Source of the DNA: Acidobacteriota bacterium
GTDB taxonomy: Bacteria > Acidobacteriota > Blastocatellia > RBC074
Direction of reading: 5' to 3'
Assembly (NCBI GenBank): GCA_016715865.1
Contig: JADJXM010000011.1
Coordinates: 1 to 64,000 of the forward strand
Length of the DNA: 64,000 nt
The notes under the pieces were generated by a model that saw nothing but the letters and a program-made list of their open reading frames with translations, was not told the DNA's origin and did not search any database. Both the position numbers and the translations under genes were made by a program. Below, in pieces: positions 45,300 to 56,866 of the stretch (position 1 is the first letter of the stretch; each line of letters opens with the position of its first letter).

Positions 45300-47225
45300 A
45301 TGCTTTTTCGACTTGCAGATGTTCATAAAGCCTACGGCGCTCAAGATGTACTGCGCGGTGTAACGCTGCAGCTCAATCCAGGTGAGCACGTTGGCCTTGT
45401 CGGTCGCAACGGCGCGGGAAAGACGACGATCCTTCGCTTGATCGCCGGAACAGAGACGGCCGACAAGGGAGAAGTCGATCGCCTGCGTGGATTGCGTGTT
45501 GGAGTGCTTGCACAGCACGTCGATTTCAGCGGGGCCGAGACGCTGCTTGATGCCGTTTTGCATGTCTTCGAGCGGCTTCTGGAACTCGAATCAAGGATGC
45601 GTGATCTCGAGCATGCCATGATTGAAAGCTCCGGCGATGAGCTTGACCGTGTCATGCACGACTATAGCGAGGCCCAGCACGCCTATGAACATGAAGGCGG
45701 GTTCAGCTATCATGCGCGAGCCGAGAGCGTACTGCTCGGACTTGGGTTCTCGAGGGAGGATTTCACGAAACGGGCTGAAAGCCTCTCTGGCGGCGAGAAG
45801 AACCGTTTGGGGCTTGCACGCCTGCTTTTGCTCGAACCGGATATCCTGCTGCTCGACGAGCCTACCAATCACCTGGACGTCGATGCAGTCGAATGGCTCG
45901 AAGAATATCTCGCGGCTTATAAATCGGCCTATCTGATCATCTCTCACGACAGGTTTTTTCTCGATCACACGGTCAACCGCGTGCTCGACCTCGAATTCGG
46001 GAAGATCGAAAGCTACAAGGGCAATTACAGCGACTACCAGATTGAAAAAGAAGAACGTCGCGAGATGCGGCAGCGCGCTTATGAACAGCAGCAGGAGATG
46101 ATTGCCCGCACCGAGGATTTCATCCGCAGGAACCTTGCCGGGCAGAAGACCAAACAGGCCAAATCACGTCGAAACTTTCTGGGGAGGCTCGAGAGGCTTG
46201 AGAACCTGTCCGAGGTTGATACGACCAATTTCAAGCTCAGGCCGACGACCCGAACAGGAGATCAGGTGCTCGTGATCGAAGACCTGGCCATTGGGTTCCC
46301 GGGCAAGCGACTGGCCAGCGGTATCAACCTGCTTCTGCGGCGAGGAGAACGGCTCGGCATCATCGGTGGAAATGGTACAGGCAAGACGACTCTGCTCAGA
46401 ACGATTCTGGGCGAACATCAACCGCTCGATGGAGAGATCCGATGGGGCGCCGGAGTTAATATCGGATATTACGATCAACGGCTGCTCAGCGTCGATGATC
46501 GAAACATCGTCATCGATGAACTGCGCACCGTAGCTGCGTCATCGGTAACGGACGGTGAACTGCGCGGGTTTCTTGGGCGCTTCCTCTTCTCCGGTGACGA
46601 TGTCTTCAAACCGGTTTCAGCCCTCTCGGGAGGCGAGAAGGGAAGGCTCGCACTGGCCAAACTGATCTATTCACGCGTCAATGTTCTGATTCTGGACGAG
46701 CCGACCAACCATCTGGATATCGATTCACGAGAGGCGCTCGAGGACGGTCTCAATGCTTTCGGCGGGACGATAATTACCGTTTCTCACGACCGTTATTTTC
46801 TTGATCGCATCGCCACTCAGATCCTGCATTTCGGTGATCAATCGGTCGAGTTCTTTGACGGAGGATACACTGAATATCACGATGATCAACTGCGACTGAA
46901 ACAGGCGCGCCAGGCCGATGAGGCCGTGGCTCAAAAAGTCGAGCGGGCCACACGTAAGGCTCAGTCAGTGAAATCGAATCCGGCGAAGAAATCGAAGCAG
47001 AAGTCGCCCACCGCATCCGAGATCGAAGCCGCCATAGCAGAAGCCGAGGCCGAGCAGCACCGGCTCGCCGAATTGCTCTCGACCGATGAGGTCGCTCGTG
47101 ATAAAGAGCAGCTCTTCGCACTCACCGAGCAGTACCAGTCGATCGACGAAAAGCTGCAGGATCTTTACGCCCAGTGGGAGGTTGCTCTTCATGAAGAGGG
47201 CCGTTCGCTGGCTAAAGGGTCGTGA
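45300..47225 (+). CDS. ABC-F family ATP-binding protein (Uup/YdiF-like)
   Basis: 641 residues, two ABC domains in one chain with no membrane segment. N-domain: GRNGAGKTTILRLIAGTET (Walker A), LSGGEKNRLGLARLL (signature), DILLLDEPTNHLDVDAVEWL (Walker B). A charged linker IEKEERREMRQRAYEQQQEM is the P-site tRNA interaction motif region. C-domain: GGNGTGKTTLLRTILGEHQP, LSGGEKGRLALAKLI, LILDEPTNHLDIDSREALED. A coiled-coil-like tail is rich in A, E, Q and K. Members act on ribosomes, for example in relieving stalls or in antibiotic protection. It is followed 13 bp later by the YbaK gene. Confidence 0.93.
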   Translation: MLFRLADVHKAYGAQDVLRGVTLQLNPGEHVGLVGRNGAGKTTILRLIAGTETADKGEVDRLRGLRVGVLAQHVDFSGAETLLDAVLHVFERLLELESRMRDLEHAMIESSGDELDRVMHDYSEAQHAYEHEGGFSYHARAESVLLGLGFSREDFTKRAESLSGGEKNRLGLARLLLLEPDILLLDEPTNHLDVDAVEWLEEYLAAYKSAYLIISHDRFFLDHTVNRVLDLEFGKIESYKGNYSDYQIEKEERREMRQRAYEQQQEMIARTEDFIRRNLAGQKTKQAKSRRNFLGRLERLENLSEVDTTNFKLRPTTRTGDQVLVIEDLAIGFPGKRLASGINLLLRRGERLGIIGGNGTGKTTLLRTILGEHQPLDGEIRWGAGVNIGYYDQRLLSVDDRNIVIDELRTVAASSVTDGELRGFLGRFLFSGDDVFKPVSALSGGEKGRLALAKLIYSRVNVLILDEPTNHLDIDSREALEDGLNAFGGTIITVSHDRYFLDRIATQILHFGDQSVEFFDGGYTEYHDDQLRLKQARQADEAVAQKVERATRKAQSVKSNPAKKSKQKSPTASEIEAAIAEAEAEQHRLAELLSTDEVARDKEQLFALTEQYQSIDEKLQDLYAQWEVALHEEGRSLAKGS

Positions 47226-47237
47226 CGCCTTATCCAT

Positions 47238-47705
47238 ATGAAGACCATTGCCGCGCGCATGCTTGATCAGCTCAGGATCAGTTATGAACTGCGCGCCTAT
47301 GATGTGAACGAGGATGAACTCGATGCGATCACCGTCGCACATAAGGTCGGCATGCCGCCTGAGGCGACATTCAAGACGCTCGTTGCTCGAGGCGACAAGT
47401 CCGGCGTCGTTATGACCTGCATTCCAGGCGATCAGGAACTCGATCTGAAGAAACTGGCTGCCGTTACGAGTAACAAAAAGATAGACCTCGTCGCGGTCAG
47501 GGAGATTCAGGGACTGACCGGATACATTCGCGGCGGAGTTTCACCCCTCGGCTCAAAGAAGAAGTACCCGCTTTACATCGACGAAACAGTGGTTCTGCAC
47601 GACAAGCTCAGCGTCAGCGCCGGCCAGCGCGGACTGCAGATGATTCTCTCTCCGCAGGATCTGATCGACGCTACACAGGCTACTCTGGCAGACCTGACAA
47701 AATAA
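47238..47705 (+). CDS. ybaK: Cys-tRNA(Pro)/Cys-tRNA(Cys) deacylase YbaK family
   Basis: 155 residues, full length. Start MKTIAARMLDQLRISYELRA, then an editing-domain core TVAHKVGMPPEATFKTLVAR with the conserved Lys in TFKTL, GDQELDLKKLAAVTSNKKID, GYIRGGVSPLGSKKKYPLYI (the GG.SP.G segment) and SVSAGQRGLQMILSPQDLID. These enzymes hydrolyse mischarged Cys-tRNA(Pro). It lies 13 bp after the ABC-F gene, so the two are probably cotranscribed. Confidence 0.93.
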   Translation: MKTIAARMLDQLRISYELRAYDVNEDELDAITVAHKVGMPPEATFKTLVARGDKSGVVMTCIPGDQELDLKKLAAVTSNKKIDLVAVREIQGLTGYIRGGVSPLGSKKKYPLYIDETVVLHDKLSVSAGQRGLQMILSPQDLIDATQATLADLTK

Positions 47706-47728
47706 CAGGTTCTTAACATCAATCCGCC

Positions 47729-48175
47729 ATGAACAATTCTTATGATCTGATCCCACCATCAAGTTCCACATTATTGTTTTTCGGAATACTGGTCCTACTC
47801 CTGACAACAATACCTGTCTTCTTCGCCTGGGCGGCCTTCAAAAGCCTGAATACATCGGTCAAACTGGAAAATAATCATCTCATTCTCGATACCGCGTTGT
47901 ATGGAAGAGCGCTCCCGATATCGGAGATAAGGGTCCAGGAAATCAAAATTATTGAAATAAATAAAGGTTCCTCATTCGAGCCGAAATGGAGAACGAACGG
48001 ATTCGGCCTTCCGGGATTACAGTTGGGATGGTTTCGGTTACAAAATGGAGAGAAGGCTTTACTGGCCCTGACAAATCGAAAGAGAGTGGTCTATATTCCG
48101 ACAAAGAATGAATATTCGCTTATTATCAGTGTCCAGAGCCCTGAACATCTTATCGCTAGTTTAAAATCACAGTGA
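47729..48175 (+). CDS. PH-domain-like membrane protein, 148 residues
   Basis: Begins MNNSYDLIPPSSSTLLFFGI, followed by a second hydrophobic stretch (LVLLLTTIPVFFAWAAF), so one or two N-terminal membrane helices. The C-terminal 90 residues look like a bacterial PH-type beta sandwich: SVKLENNHLILDTALYGRAL, ISEIRVQEIKIIEINKGSSF, KRVVYIPTKNEYSLIISVQS. Function unknown. It sits directly before a GNAT gene (3-bp gap) and after the YbaK gene, so it probably belongs to the same transcription unit. Confidence 0.7.
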   Translation: MNNSYDLIPPSSSTLLFFGILVLLLTTIPVFFAWAAFKSLNTSVKLENNHLILDTALYGRALPISEIRVQEIKIIEINKGSSFEPKWRTNGFGLPGLQLGWFRLQNGEKALLALTNRKRVVYIPTKNEYSLIISVQSPEHLIASLKSQ

Positions 48176-48178
48176 AAC

Positions 48179-48904
48179 ATGAGCTTTGCATTACACAAAC
48201 AGTTGGCTCAAACGCTCCCTGATATTCCCCGGTGGGTTGAGACTCGATCGATGCTTCTCTCCGGACGAGCACAATTATTCGGTTTGAACGAAGATGATGA
48301 TCGCTCTTATGTCGTTCGAAGCACCGAATCCGGGCTGGCATCAGTCGTCGGCGTCCCTGAAAAAAGCGTGATCAAAGACGCCCTTGGATTGGACAAAGAG
48401 ATTGAAGCAGTCCTCGCATCCGTCGAAAGCCTCGATCACGTTTCCGAAGCCTTGCCGGACTGGACTGCCTGCCCTGCGAGCTTGCATCTGCCCGGCCAGG
48501 ATGCGGTTTCACTGGCCAACACGTCAAAAATCGTCAGGCTGCTGTCAAAGGACGAGCTGGAAGCTGTCAGGATACTCCCTCACGATCTGAGGGACGAATT
48601 GACCGCAGCTTCACGATACTCACCACTGGCTGGCGTCATAGTCGATGGGACCCCGGTATCATTCTGTTATGCGGCAGCGCAGACTGAAACCCTGTGGGAT
48701 ATCTCGATCGATACACTTCAAGAATACAGAAATCAGGGATACGGCGCAGCTGCCGTGACCTTTCTGATCGATCACATGAAAAAACTCGGCAAAAAACCCG
48801 TCTGGGGCGCTGAGGACTCAAATATCCCTTCTTTGAGGCTGGCCGCCAGACTCGGTTTTGTGATTGTTGACAAGCTGTTGGTATTTAAACGACTTGGCGT
48901 TTAA
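48179..48904 (+). CDS. GNAT family acetyltransferase, 241 residues
   Basis: Intact. The N-terminal 110 residues form an unrecognised alpha/beta region (SFALHKQLAQTLPDIPRWVE). The C-terminal GNAT core shows GVIVDGTPVSFCYAAAQTET, WDISIDTLQEYRNQGYGAAA (R/Q-x-x-G-Y/x-G/A acetyl-CoA loop) and IPSLRLAARLGFVIVDKLLV. It resembles FR47-like acetyltransferases of unknown substrate. Its stop overlaps the left arm of the nested palindrome at 48903-49188. Confidence 0.8.
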   Translation: MSFALHKQLAQTLPDIPRWVETRSMLLSGRAQLFGLNEDDDRSYVVRSTESGLASVVGVPEKSVIKDALGLDKEIEAVLASVESLDHVSEALPDWTACPASLHLPGQDAVSLANTSKIVRLLSKDELEAVRILPHDLRDELTAASRYSPLAGVIVDGTPVSFCYAAAQTETLWDISIDTLQEYRNQGYGAAAVTFLIDHMKKLGKKPVWGAEDSNIPSLRLAARLGFVIVDKLLVFKRLGV

Positions 48905-49188
48905 TACTCTGCAAACTAAATTTTCGGGTATTTAAATTCGGAAGAAATTAATCGCAAAGACCGCAAAGGGGCAAAGAATTAATCGCAGAGGCCGCAAAGG
49001 AGCAAAGATTTTTTGGTGATATGAATATTCGGATTATTGCCCATTGGATATAATTCGAACACTGATCTTCCCTGTATATCTTTGCCCCTTTGCGGCCTTT
49101 GCGATTAAATTCTTTGCGCATCTTCGCGGCCTTTGCGATTAACTTTTTCCCAGTCTTGAATACAAGAAAATTTAGTTTGCAGAGTATT
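48903..49188. repeat. Nested inverted-repeat element between convergent genes
   Basis: Outer perfect arms of 23 bp (48903-48925 and 49166-49188, AATACTCTGCAAACTAAATT...) enclose an inner inverted array of CGCAAAGACCGCAAAGG-type short repeats (left about 48948-49011, right about 49075-49143). The left arm contains the GNAT stop codon and the right arm ends 8 bp before the peptidase stop, so one 286-bp structure exactly fills the gap. Confidence 0.8.
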
Positions 49189-49196
49189 TAACTTCT

Positions 49197-50570
<1,374 letters not shown>

Positions 50571-50591
50571 GATATCCTCCAACGATGTCGG

Positions 50592-52493
50592 TTATTCGAA
50601 AAATTTGATGTTGTCCAGTTCAATCCAGACGTATGATCCGGCCGGTCGCGCAGCTTCAAAGCTGAGCATTAATAGATCATCGCCCGTCCAGGCAAGAGTT
50701 CCGGCATCACGGCTTCGCTTGAGAGACGAGAAGTCGATTCTGACGGTCCTCCATTGGGGAGCGGCCTGAAACGTTGCATTAAAGTAATTGGAATCCCTGA
50801 TGCTGTATGTCGGAATGATGAGGGAATAATCGCCAGAGCCTCTGACATCGAATTGAATGCCGCGGAACTGCCGGACATCGACGGGTTCGATTGCTCCGCG
50901 ACTGAGCGGAACGTTGAGCCGTACAAAAGGTGATTCGGTCTCGCTCATCCGTCCTGCGACCGAGAGCGCATGGTTGTTCACTTCCCGATCGACTCTGCCG
51001 AAGAGCATTGCGGAATGATCGTGACCGGCGTCAGTCGAATTCACCCACAGAGTATCAAGTCTGCTGCGGCCGTCGGCGCTCTCGAAATCGTCGATCAGTT
51101 CTCCGGTTTTAATGGCCGGGATGCCGGTCAACCCGGATGTGGCAATCGATGCGGCAAGCTTTTCGCGGTTTAGCTCGCGACCTCCCAGAAAAACCCTTTT
51201 GATATTCTCGATCGCTGCAATATCCAGATGAGGGGCGCCATCGATCAATACCAGGTCGGCGAGTTTGCCGGGAGAGATGGCGCCTCGCTGATCATCAACC
51301 TTTAACGCACGCGCTGCATTGCCGGTTGCCGCGGTCAGGGCCTGCAGAGGCGTGAGTCCGCCTGCGACAAGAAGTTGCAGTTCGCGCAGCGTCGCCCATC
51401 CATGATATGTGCCTGAAACACCGGCGTCTGTTCCTCCGGCGAAAGTCACTCCGCCTTTAACCAGGATGGCGGTGTTTTTCTGCAAATGACGCCAGCGGAG
51501 CTGGCGCGCCGCCGCCGCGCTGCCCGATCGCGTCGAGGTCGTTGAGTTTCCAGCCTGCGTCAGTTCCGGTCGTATCTTTTGCCTGACCGAAGGTTCGAGG
51601 ACGTCAGCCAGCAGAGAAGTCAGTATGTCGCGTCCTCTCGGTTCGTAAACCGCCAATGTAGGCGCATATGTCGTGCCTTTCGTTTTCATCAACTGGATGA
51701 TTTCGTCATCAGCCTCTGCATTTCCGATACCGTGAGCGACGACATCGACACCGGCACGGGCGGCGATTTTGGCTTTCTCGAGTGTGACTGTATGAGTCAG
51801 GACTTCGAGACCGTTCTTATGGGCCTCGTCCACAAGCGCGCTGAGAGTCTCTTCGTTCATGCTGGTCATGTCCGGAGCCGCGCCATAACGCCAGCCATCG
51901 GTGAAGACTTTGATCACGTCCGGTTTGTAAGGAAGCACTCGCTGTACTGCGATGCGCGCCTGCCGCGGCGTCGATACTTCGAGCGAGAAGAAATCTCCGC
52001 GCCCGCCTTCGGCGCCGTGTCCCCCCGGCGTCGTCATTCTTGCCGCCAAACTGATACGCGGAGCTTCGACGACACCTGATTCGATCAGCCGTCGCATCGG
52101 CTCGAATGTCTCAGGATAGGTGCCGAAATCTACGACCGAGGTGACTCCGCAATACAGATATGATTTCAGGTTCTTTGGCCAGTCGCCTGATATTCCTGAG
52201 GCAGCGGCATACGGCAGATGGGTGTGAACGTCGAAGAGACCTGGAATAAGAGTCTGCCCTGTAGCATCGATGATGCGAGCGCTCATCGGGATCTTCTCGG
52301 AAGGTCCGACCGATTCTATTCTTTCGCCGCGTATAAGCACCGTTCCGGTGAAAGGCTCCCGTCCGGTTCCGTCGACTATGATTGCCCCGACAATGGCTGT
52401 CAGAACGTTTTCATCAGCGACTCGCTGCCGGCGAGCGTCGGCACTTGCAATCGAACCCGAGAGCAGAATCGCTATCAGAAACAACCGCTTCAT
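50592..52493 (-). CDS. Exported amidohydrolase with C-terminal CIA30-like domain
   Basis: 633 residues with signal peptide MKRLFLIAILLSGSIASADA; ribosome binding site GAGGAG upstream. The amidohydrolase (metal-dependent beta/alpha barrel) has LIPGLFDVHTHLPYAAASGI (HxH), EVLTHTVTLEKA and VVAHGIGNAEADDE (metal His), TFAGGTDAGVSGTYHGWATL (Asp), ATGNAARALKVDDQRGAISP (C-terminal fold). Residues about 460-633 form a CIA30/carbohydrate-binding-like beta sandwich (FRGIQFDVRGSGDYSLIIPT). The substrate is probably a dipeptide, hydantoin or imide, unresolved; the adjacent M20 peptidase hints at peptide processing. Confidence 0.9.
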   Translation of the reverse strand: MKRLFLIAILLSGSIASADARRQRVADENVLTAIVGAIIVDGTGREPFTGTVLIRGERIESVGPSEKIPMSARIIDATGQTLIPGLFDVHTHLPYAAASGISGDWPKNLKSYLYCGVTSVVDFGTYPETFEPMRRLIESGVVEAPRISLAARMTTPGGHGAEGGRGDFFSLEVSTPRQARIAVQRVLPYKPDVIKVFTDGWRYGAAPDMTSMNEETLSALVDEAHKNGLEVLTHTVTLEKAKIAARAGVDVVAHGIGNAEADDEIIQLMKTKGTTYAPTLAVYEPRGRDILTSLLADVLEPSVRQKIRPELTQAGNSTTSTRSGSAAAARQLRWRHLQKNTAILVKGGVTFAGGTDAGVSGTYHGWATLRELQLLVAGGLTPLQALTAATGNAARALKVDDQRGAISPGKLADLVLIDGAPHLDIAAIENIKRVFLGGRELNREKLAASIATSGLTGIPAIKTGELIDDFESADGRSRLDTLWVNSTDAGHDHSAMLFGRVDREVNNHALSVAGRMSETESPFVRLNVPLSRGAIEPVDVRQFRGIQFDVRGSGDYSLIIPTYSIRDSNYFNATFQAAPQWRTVRIDFSSLKRSRDAGTLAWTGDDLLMLSFEAARPAGSYVWIELDNIKFFE

Positions 52494-52595
52494 GTAGTCT
52501 CCTCATCCTTATGCCAGCCCGTTATTGCTTGATATGGTGATTTCTGCCTGCCGGCCGGCAAAGCATCATCGAACCTGGTGGGAAAGGCAAAATAC

Positions 52596-53291
52596 TCATC
52601 CTATGAATTTGAGCGTGGTTTCACCGATTTTCACAACGTCACCATTCGAGAGCGGGTATTGTTCCATCGGCTTGAGTCTGGTCAGGCCGTTAATGATTGT
52701 GCCATTGGCGCTGCCCAGGTCCTCGACGAAAAACTGGCGACCTTTGATTGTGACACGGGCATGGCGACGTGAGATTCGGGAAGCGGGATCGAATTTCGTC
52801 AGATCGACATCGGGACGGATTCCTCTATGCGGATCAAGGCGGCCGATCGTAATCTCGCCGTCGGCGGCAAGCGGAAATTGCGCGTCGACCTCGACATCCA
52901 TGACCACGAGCTTGGCGATCTCTCGTTCGACACTCGGCGGCCGCTCACCGAAGTATATGCGATACAGGTCGATCGGCGTCATCTCACGCCCACAATGATA
53001 ACAGGGCGCTATCGGAGAAACCGGCGAATTGCCCACCTGAGTCGAATAGAGTTCATTCTCGTGAATCAGATTATCAAGATAGTGCTCGCGTTCGGCTTCG
53101 GCCATCTTGTCCCAGTCCATCCCACGCTCCTGGCACATCCGCCGGAGTTGCGTAATGGCGAAATCGAGCCGCGCGGATCTTTGCAGTCGATCGTCCTCGG
53201 CCAGCATGACCAGGAGCGCACGCTTATGCTCCGGCGCAAGCTGCCCCACCCATTCTCTGAGTTGTTCCTCCGCTGACGGTGAATTCGACAT
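52596..53291 (-). CDS. FHA-domain protein
   Basis: 231 residues from ATG at 53289-53291, preceded by GAGGTGC. The N-terminal 120 residues are helical and charged (AEEQLREWVGQLAPEHKRAL), with a single CYHCG pair in SPIAPCYHCGREMTPIDLYR. The C-terminal FHA domain shows EITIGRLDPHRGIRPDVDLT, SRISRRHARVTIKGRQFFVE (the S.RH core), LGSANGTIINGLTRL (N-G-T..N). FHA domains bind phosphothreonine peptides, so this is a candidate partner of Hanks-type kinases such as that at 3393-6018. Start and domain calls are firm; the N-terminal role is unknown. Confidence 0.85.
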   Translation of the reverse strand: MSNSPSAEEQLREWVGQLAPEHKRALLVMLAEDDRLQRSARLDFAITQLRRMCQERGMDWDKMAEAEREHYLDNLIHENELYSTQVGNSPVSPIAPCYHCGREMTPIDLYRIYFGERPPSVEREIAKLVVMDVEVDAQFPLAADGEITIGRLDPHRGIRPDVDLTKFDPASRISRRHARVTIKGRQFFVEDLGSANGTIINGLTRLKPMEQYPLSNGDVVKIGETTLKFIG

Positions 53292-53554
53292 TAAGTGCAC
53301 CTCTGGTCAGATTGTATCGCTTTTACACTGATTCGACAAAATATTTGTGTTGATCTCACCTGATCGTCCGCCCTGTATAGATTACTTTGATTTTGACTGC
53401 AAGAATCAATTTTCAAAAATAAAAATTGTTTTGATTTGTTGGAGGAAATTGAATTAACATATCATCCTGTAACAAAGTAGTGTTGTCCCCTCGAACATAC
53501 AAGATCCGGAAAAACGCTAAGACAGGCTACCTCACACACTAAGGAGAAAATCTT

Positions 53555-54712
<1,158 letters not shown>

Positions 54713-56359
54713 CTAAGGCACAACTCCCGGAAAGAGATACGCCTGAGCCATGACCAGCAATCCTACCTGTATGGCGAGGGCGAGGCTGTGCAGGAAAACG
54801 TATCTGAGTATGGTTCCTTCGCTGCCGTGCTGGCCGGTTGCAATGCTTGCCACGACGATTGATTGAGCGTCAATCATCTTGCCCATGACCCCGCCGGAAC
54901 TGTTCGCGGCCGCAGCCAGTAAAGGCGAGATCCCAACCTGCTCAGCCGTGATCTGCTGCAGATTTCCGAAAAGAACATTAGATGACGTGTCGCTTCCGGT
55001 CAGCGCAACACCCAGCCAGCCAAGCAACGGTGAAAAGAACGGAAAGAGCCAGCCTGTGCTTGCGAATGCCAGTCCCATCGTCGCATCCAGTCCACCGTAT
55101 CTGGTCGTAAACCCCAGAGCCAGCATGGCGGCGATCGTCAGCAGCGATACCTTGACGCGATCGATAGTGCGAATGTAAAGGGTGATCAGTCGACGAAAGG
55201 GAACACCCAGTAGCAAGCCGGAAAAAATGCCGGATAGAAACAGGGCGGTACCGGTTGCCGAGATCCAGTTGAGAGTAAAGATGGCATCCTCCGCCTTGGG
55301 TTGCGGGACCACTGGAGTTGTTCGAAAGACCGCCTGATGCAGCCATGGAACTGTCAGATCGAAAGACCCGAATTGATTGAAGATTGTCTTGATTTGGGGA
55401 AGTCCCCACAAAAAGACCATGACCGAGAGCACAATCCATGGCAACCACGCAATGATCGCCTCTCGTCTCCCGATCTTTGATTCGACTGGTGTTTCATTTT
55501 GAAAAGCGACTTTTCCAGATGTTTCATCCGCAAACCTCCAGGTTCTGGCCGGTTGCCAGAACCTGAGCAGTATGATCAGCGCAAGGATAGAAACGATCGC
55601 GCCGGCGATATCGACGATCCATGGGCCGTGATAATTGCTGACCAGAAATTGAACGATGGCAAAACTCAGTCCTGAGGCCAGGCAGGCAGGCCAGACTTCG
55701 CGCATCCCCTTGAGTCCGACCATCGACCAGATCAGCCAGAAAGGGACGATGACGGAAAAGAACGGCAACTGTCGACCGACCATTGCGCTCAGATCTTCAA
55801 GCGGCAGTCCGGTCACTCGCGCGAGGGCGATGATCGGAGTTCCGAGCGCACCGTATGCCACAGGCGCGGTGTTGCCGATCAGCGCCAGCCCGGCAGCCTG
55901 CAGCGGTTTGAAACCGAGTCCGATCAACATTGCAGCCGATATCGCGACCGGGGTTCCAAACCCTGCGGCCCCTTCGATGAACGCACCGAAACTGAATGCT
56001 ATCAGCAGTGCCTGAATTCGTCTGTCACCGGCCAGTCCCGCGATCGTCTGCTTGACTATCTCGAACTTACCGGTTTCGATCGTAATGTCATAGACGAAGA
56101 TCGCATTCAGTACGATCCAGCCGATCGGGAAGAGGCCGAAAGCCGCTCCGTTTGCTGCGGCAGCCGCCGCCATCGACGCCGGCATCCCGTAAACTGCGAT
56201 CGCAACCAGCAATGACGCCCCGAGACCCGCCAGCGCCGCAATGTGAGCCCTGATATGAAAGATCGCCAGCAAACCCAACAGGATCACTACCGGAAGTGCG
56301 GCAACCAGCGCGGATATCAAAATACTGCCTAAGGGGTTGTATACTTGTGTCCAATTCAT
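54713..56359 (-). CDS. lctP: L-lactate permease (LctP family)
   Basis: 548 residues, the family's usual length, with about 12-14 membrane helices (e.g. LGSILISALVAALPVVILLG, LALIGNTAPVAYGALGTPII, GWLFPFFSPLLGWLGVALTG). Signature segments include FGAFIEGAAGFGTPVAISAA and SDTSSNVLFGNLQQITAEQV near the C-terminus with NSSGGVMGKMIDAQSIVVAS. It imports lactate or glycolate with protons. It lies alone; no lactate dehydrogenase is adjacent. Confidence 0.95.
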   Translation of the reverse strand: MNWTQVYNPLGSILISALVAALPVVILLGLLAIFHIRAHIAALAGLGASLLVAIAVYGMPASMAAAAAANGAAFGLFPIGWIVLNAIFVYDITIETGKFEIVKQTIAGLAGDRRIQALLIAFSFGAFIEGAAGFGTPVAISAAMLIGLGFKPLQAAGLALIGNTAPVAYGALGTPIIALARVTGLPLEDLSAMVGRQLPFFSVIVPFWLIWSMVGLKGMREVWPACLASGLSFAIVQFLVSNYHGPWIVDIAGAIVSILALIILLRFWQPARTWRFADETSGKVAFQNETPVESKIGRREAIIAWLPWIVLSVMVFLWGLPQIKTIFNQFGSFDLTVPWLHQAVFRTTPVVPQPKAEDAIFTLNWISATGTALFLSGIFSGLLLGVPFRRLITLYIRTIDRVKVSLLTIAAMLALGFTTRYGGLDATMGLAFASTGWLFPFFSPLLGWLGVALTGSDTSSNVLFGNLQQITAEQVGISPLLAAAANSSGGVMGKMIDAQSIVVASIATGQHGSEGTILRYVFLHSLALAIQVGLLVMAQAYLFPGVVP

Positions 56360-56533
56360 GTTGGTCCCAGTGTAAAAATTTCATTAAAATTCATTTTCTA
56401 TCTGGAAAAAAAGATCGAGTCAGGGTATAAAGTGAGTCATCCCCGTTGAGTTAGTGCCCACCATTCACCTCACATGCCCCTGTGAATCATTTTGACCCCA
56501 TCGAACCCTTTTTGGCCCCTTTTGGAGTTGATA

Positions 56534-56848
56534 ATGCAGGTTGAATCAAGGATTGCTGCAACGTACAGCAAAGATGCAGGAATTTCAGGAACAGAATACT
56601 CGAATTTCTCCGGATCGCGAAAATTCCGGAATCCATCAGATATCCAGGCAAAGCATCTCACCAGGGAATCTAAAGTCGATCAGTTGTCGGCCTCCGTGGT
56701 CATTGGGCTGACCGCTCTGTTTATAGCCTTTATGTTCGGCTGGGTGACAGGACTGATACCTGATCTGGGTGAAAACCTGCTTCTGAGTCTGTTTATGGGC
56801 CTTTGTGTCGGGGTCATCGCCTTTGCCCTGATGAAGGAAGAGGACTGA
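56534..56848 (+). CDS. Small membrane protein, about 104 residues
   Basis: ATG at 56534 (MQVESRIAATYSKDAGISGT) is preferred to an earlier in-frame start at 56492 because it starts the conserved-looking part; neither has a strong ribosome binding site (GGAGTTGATA lies upstream of 56534). Two hydrophobic helices occur near the C-terminus: ASVVIGLTALFIAFMFGWVT and LLSLFMGLCVGVIAFALM. Function unknown. Confidence 0.55.
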   Translation: MQVESRIAATYSKDAGISGTEYSNFSGSRKFRNPSDIQAKHLTRESKVDQLSASVVIGLTALFIAFMFGWVTGLIPDLGENLLLSLFMGLCVGVIAFALMKEED

Positions 56849-56866
56849 TAATCCGGTTAAGGCCGT

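Noticed and set aside
53410..53435. AT-rich palindrome upstream of the secreted protein as a defined operator
   Set aside because: Arms of about 7 bp (CAATTTT/AAAATTG) in very AT-rich DNA can arise by chance; no second copy was noticed.
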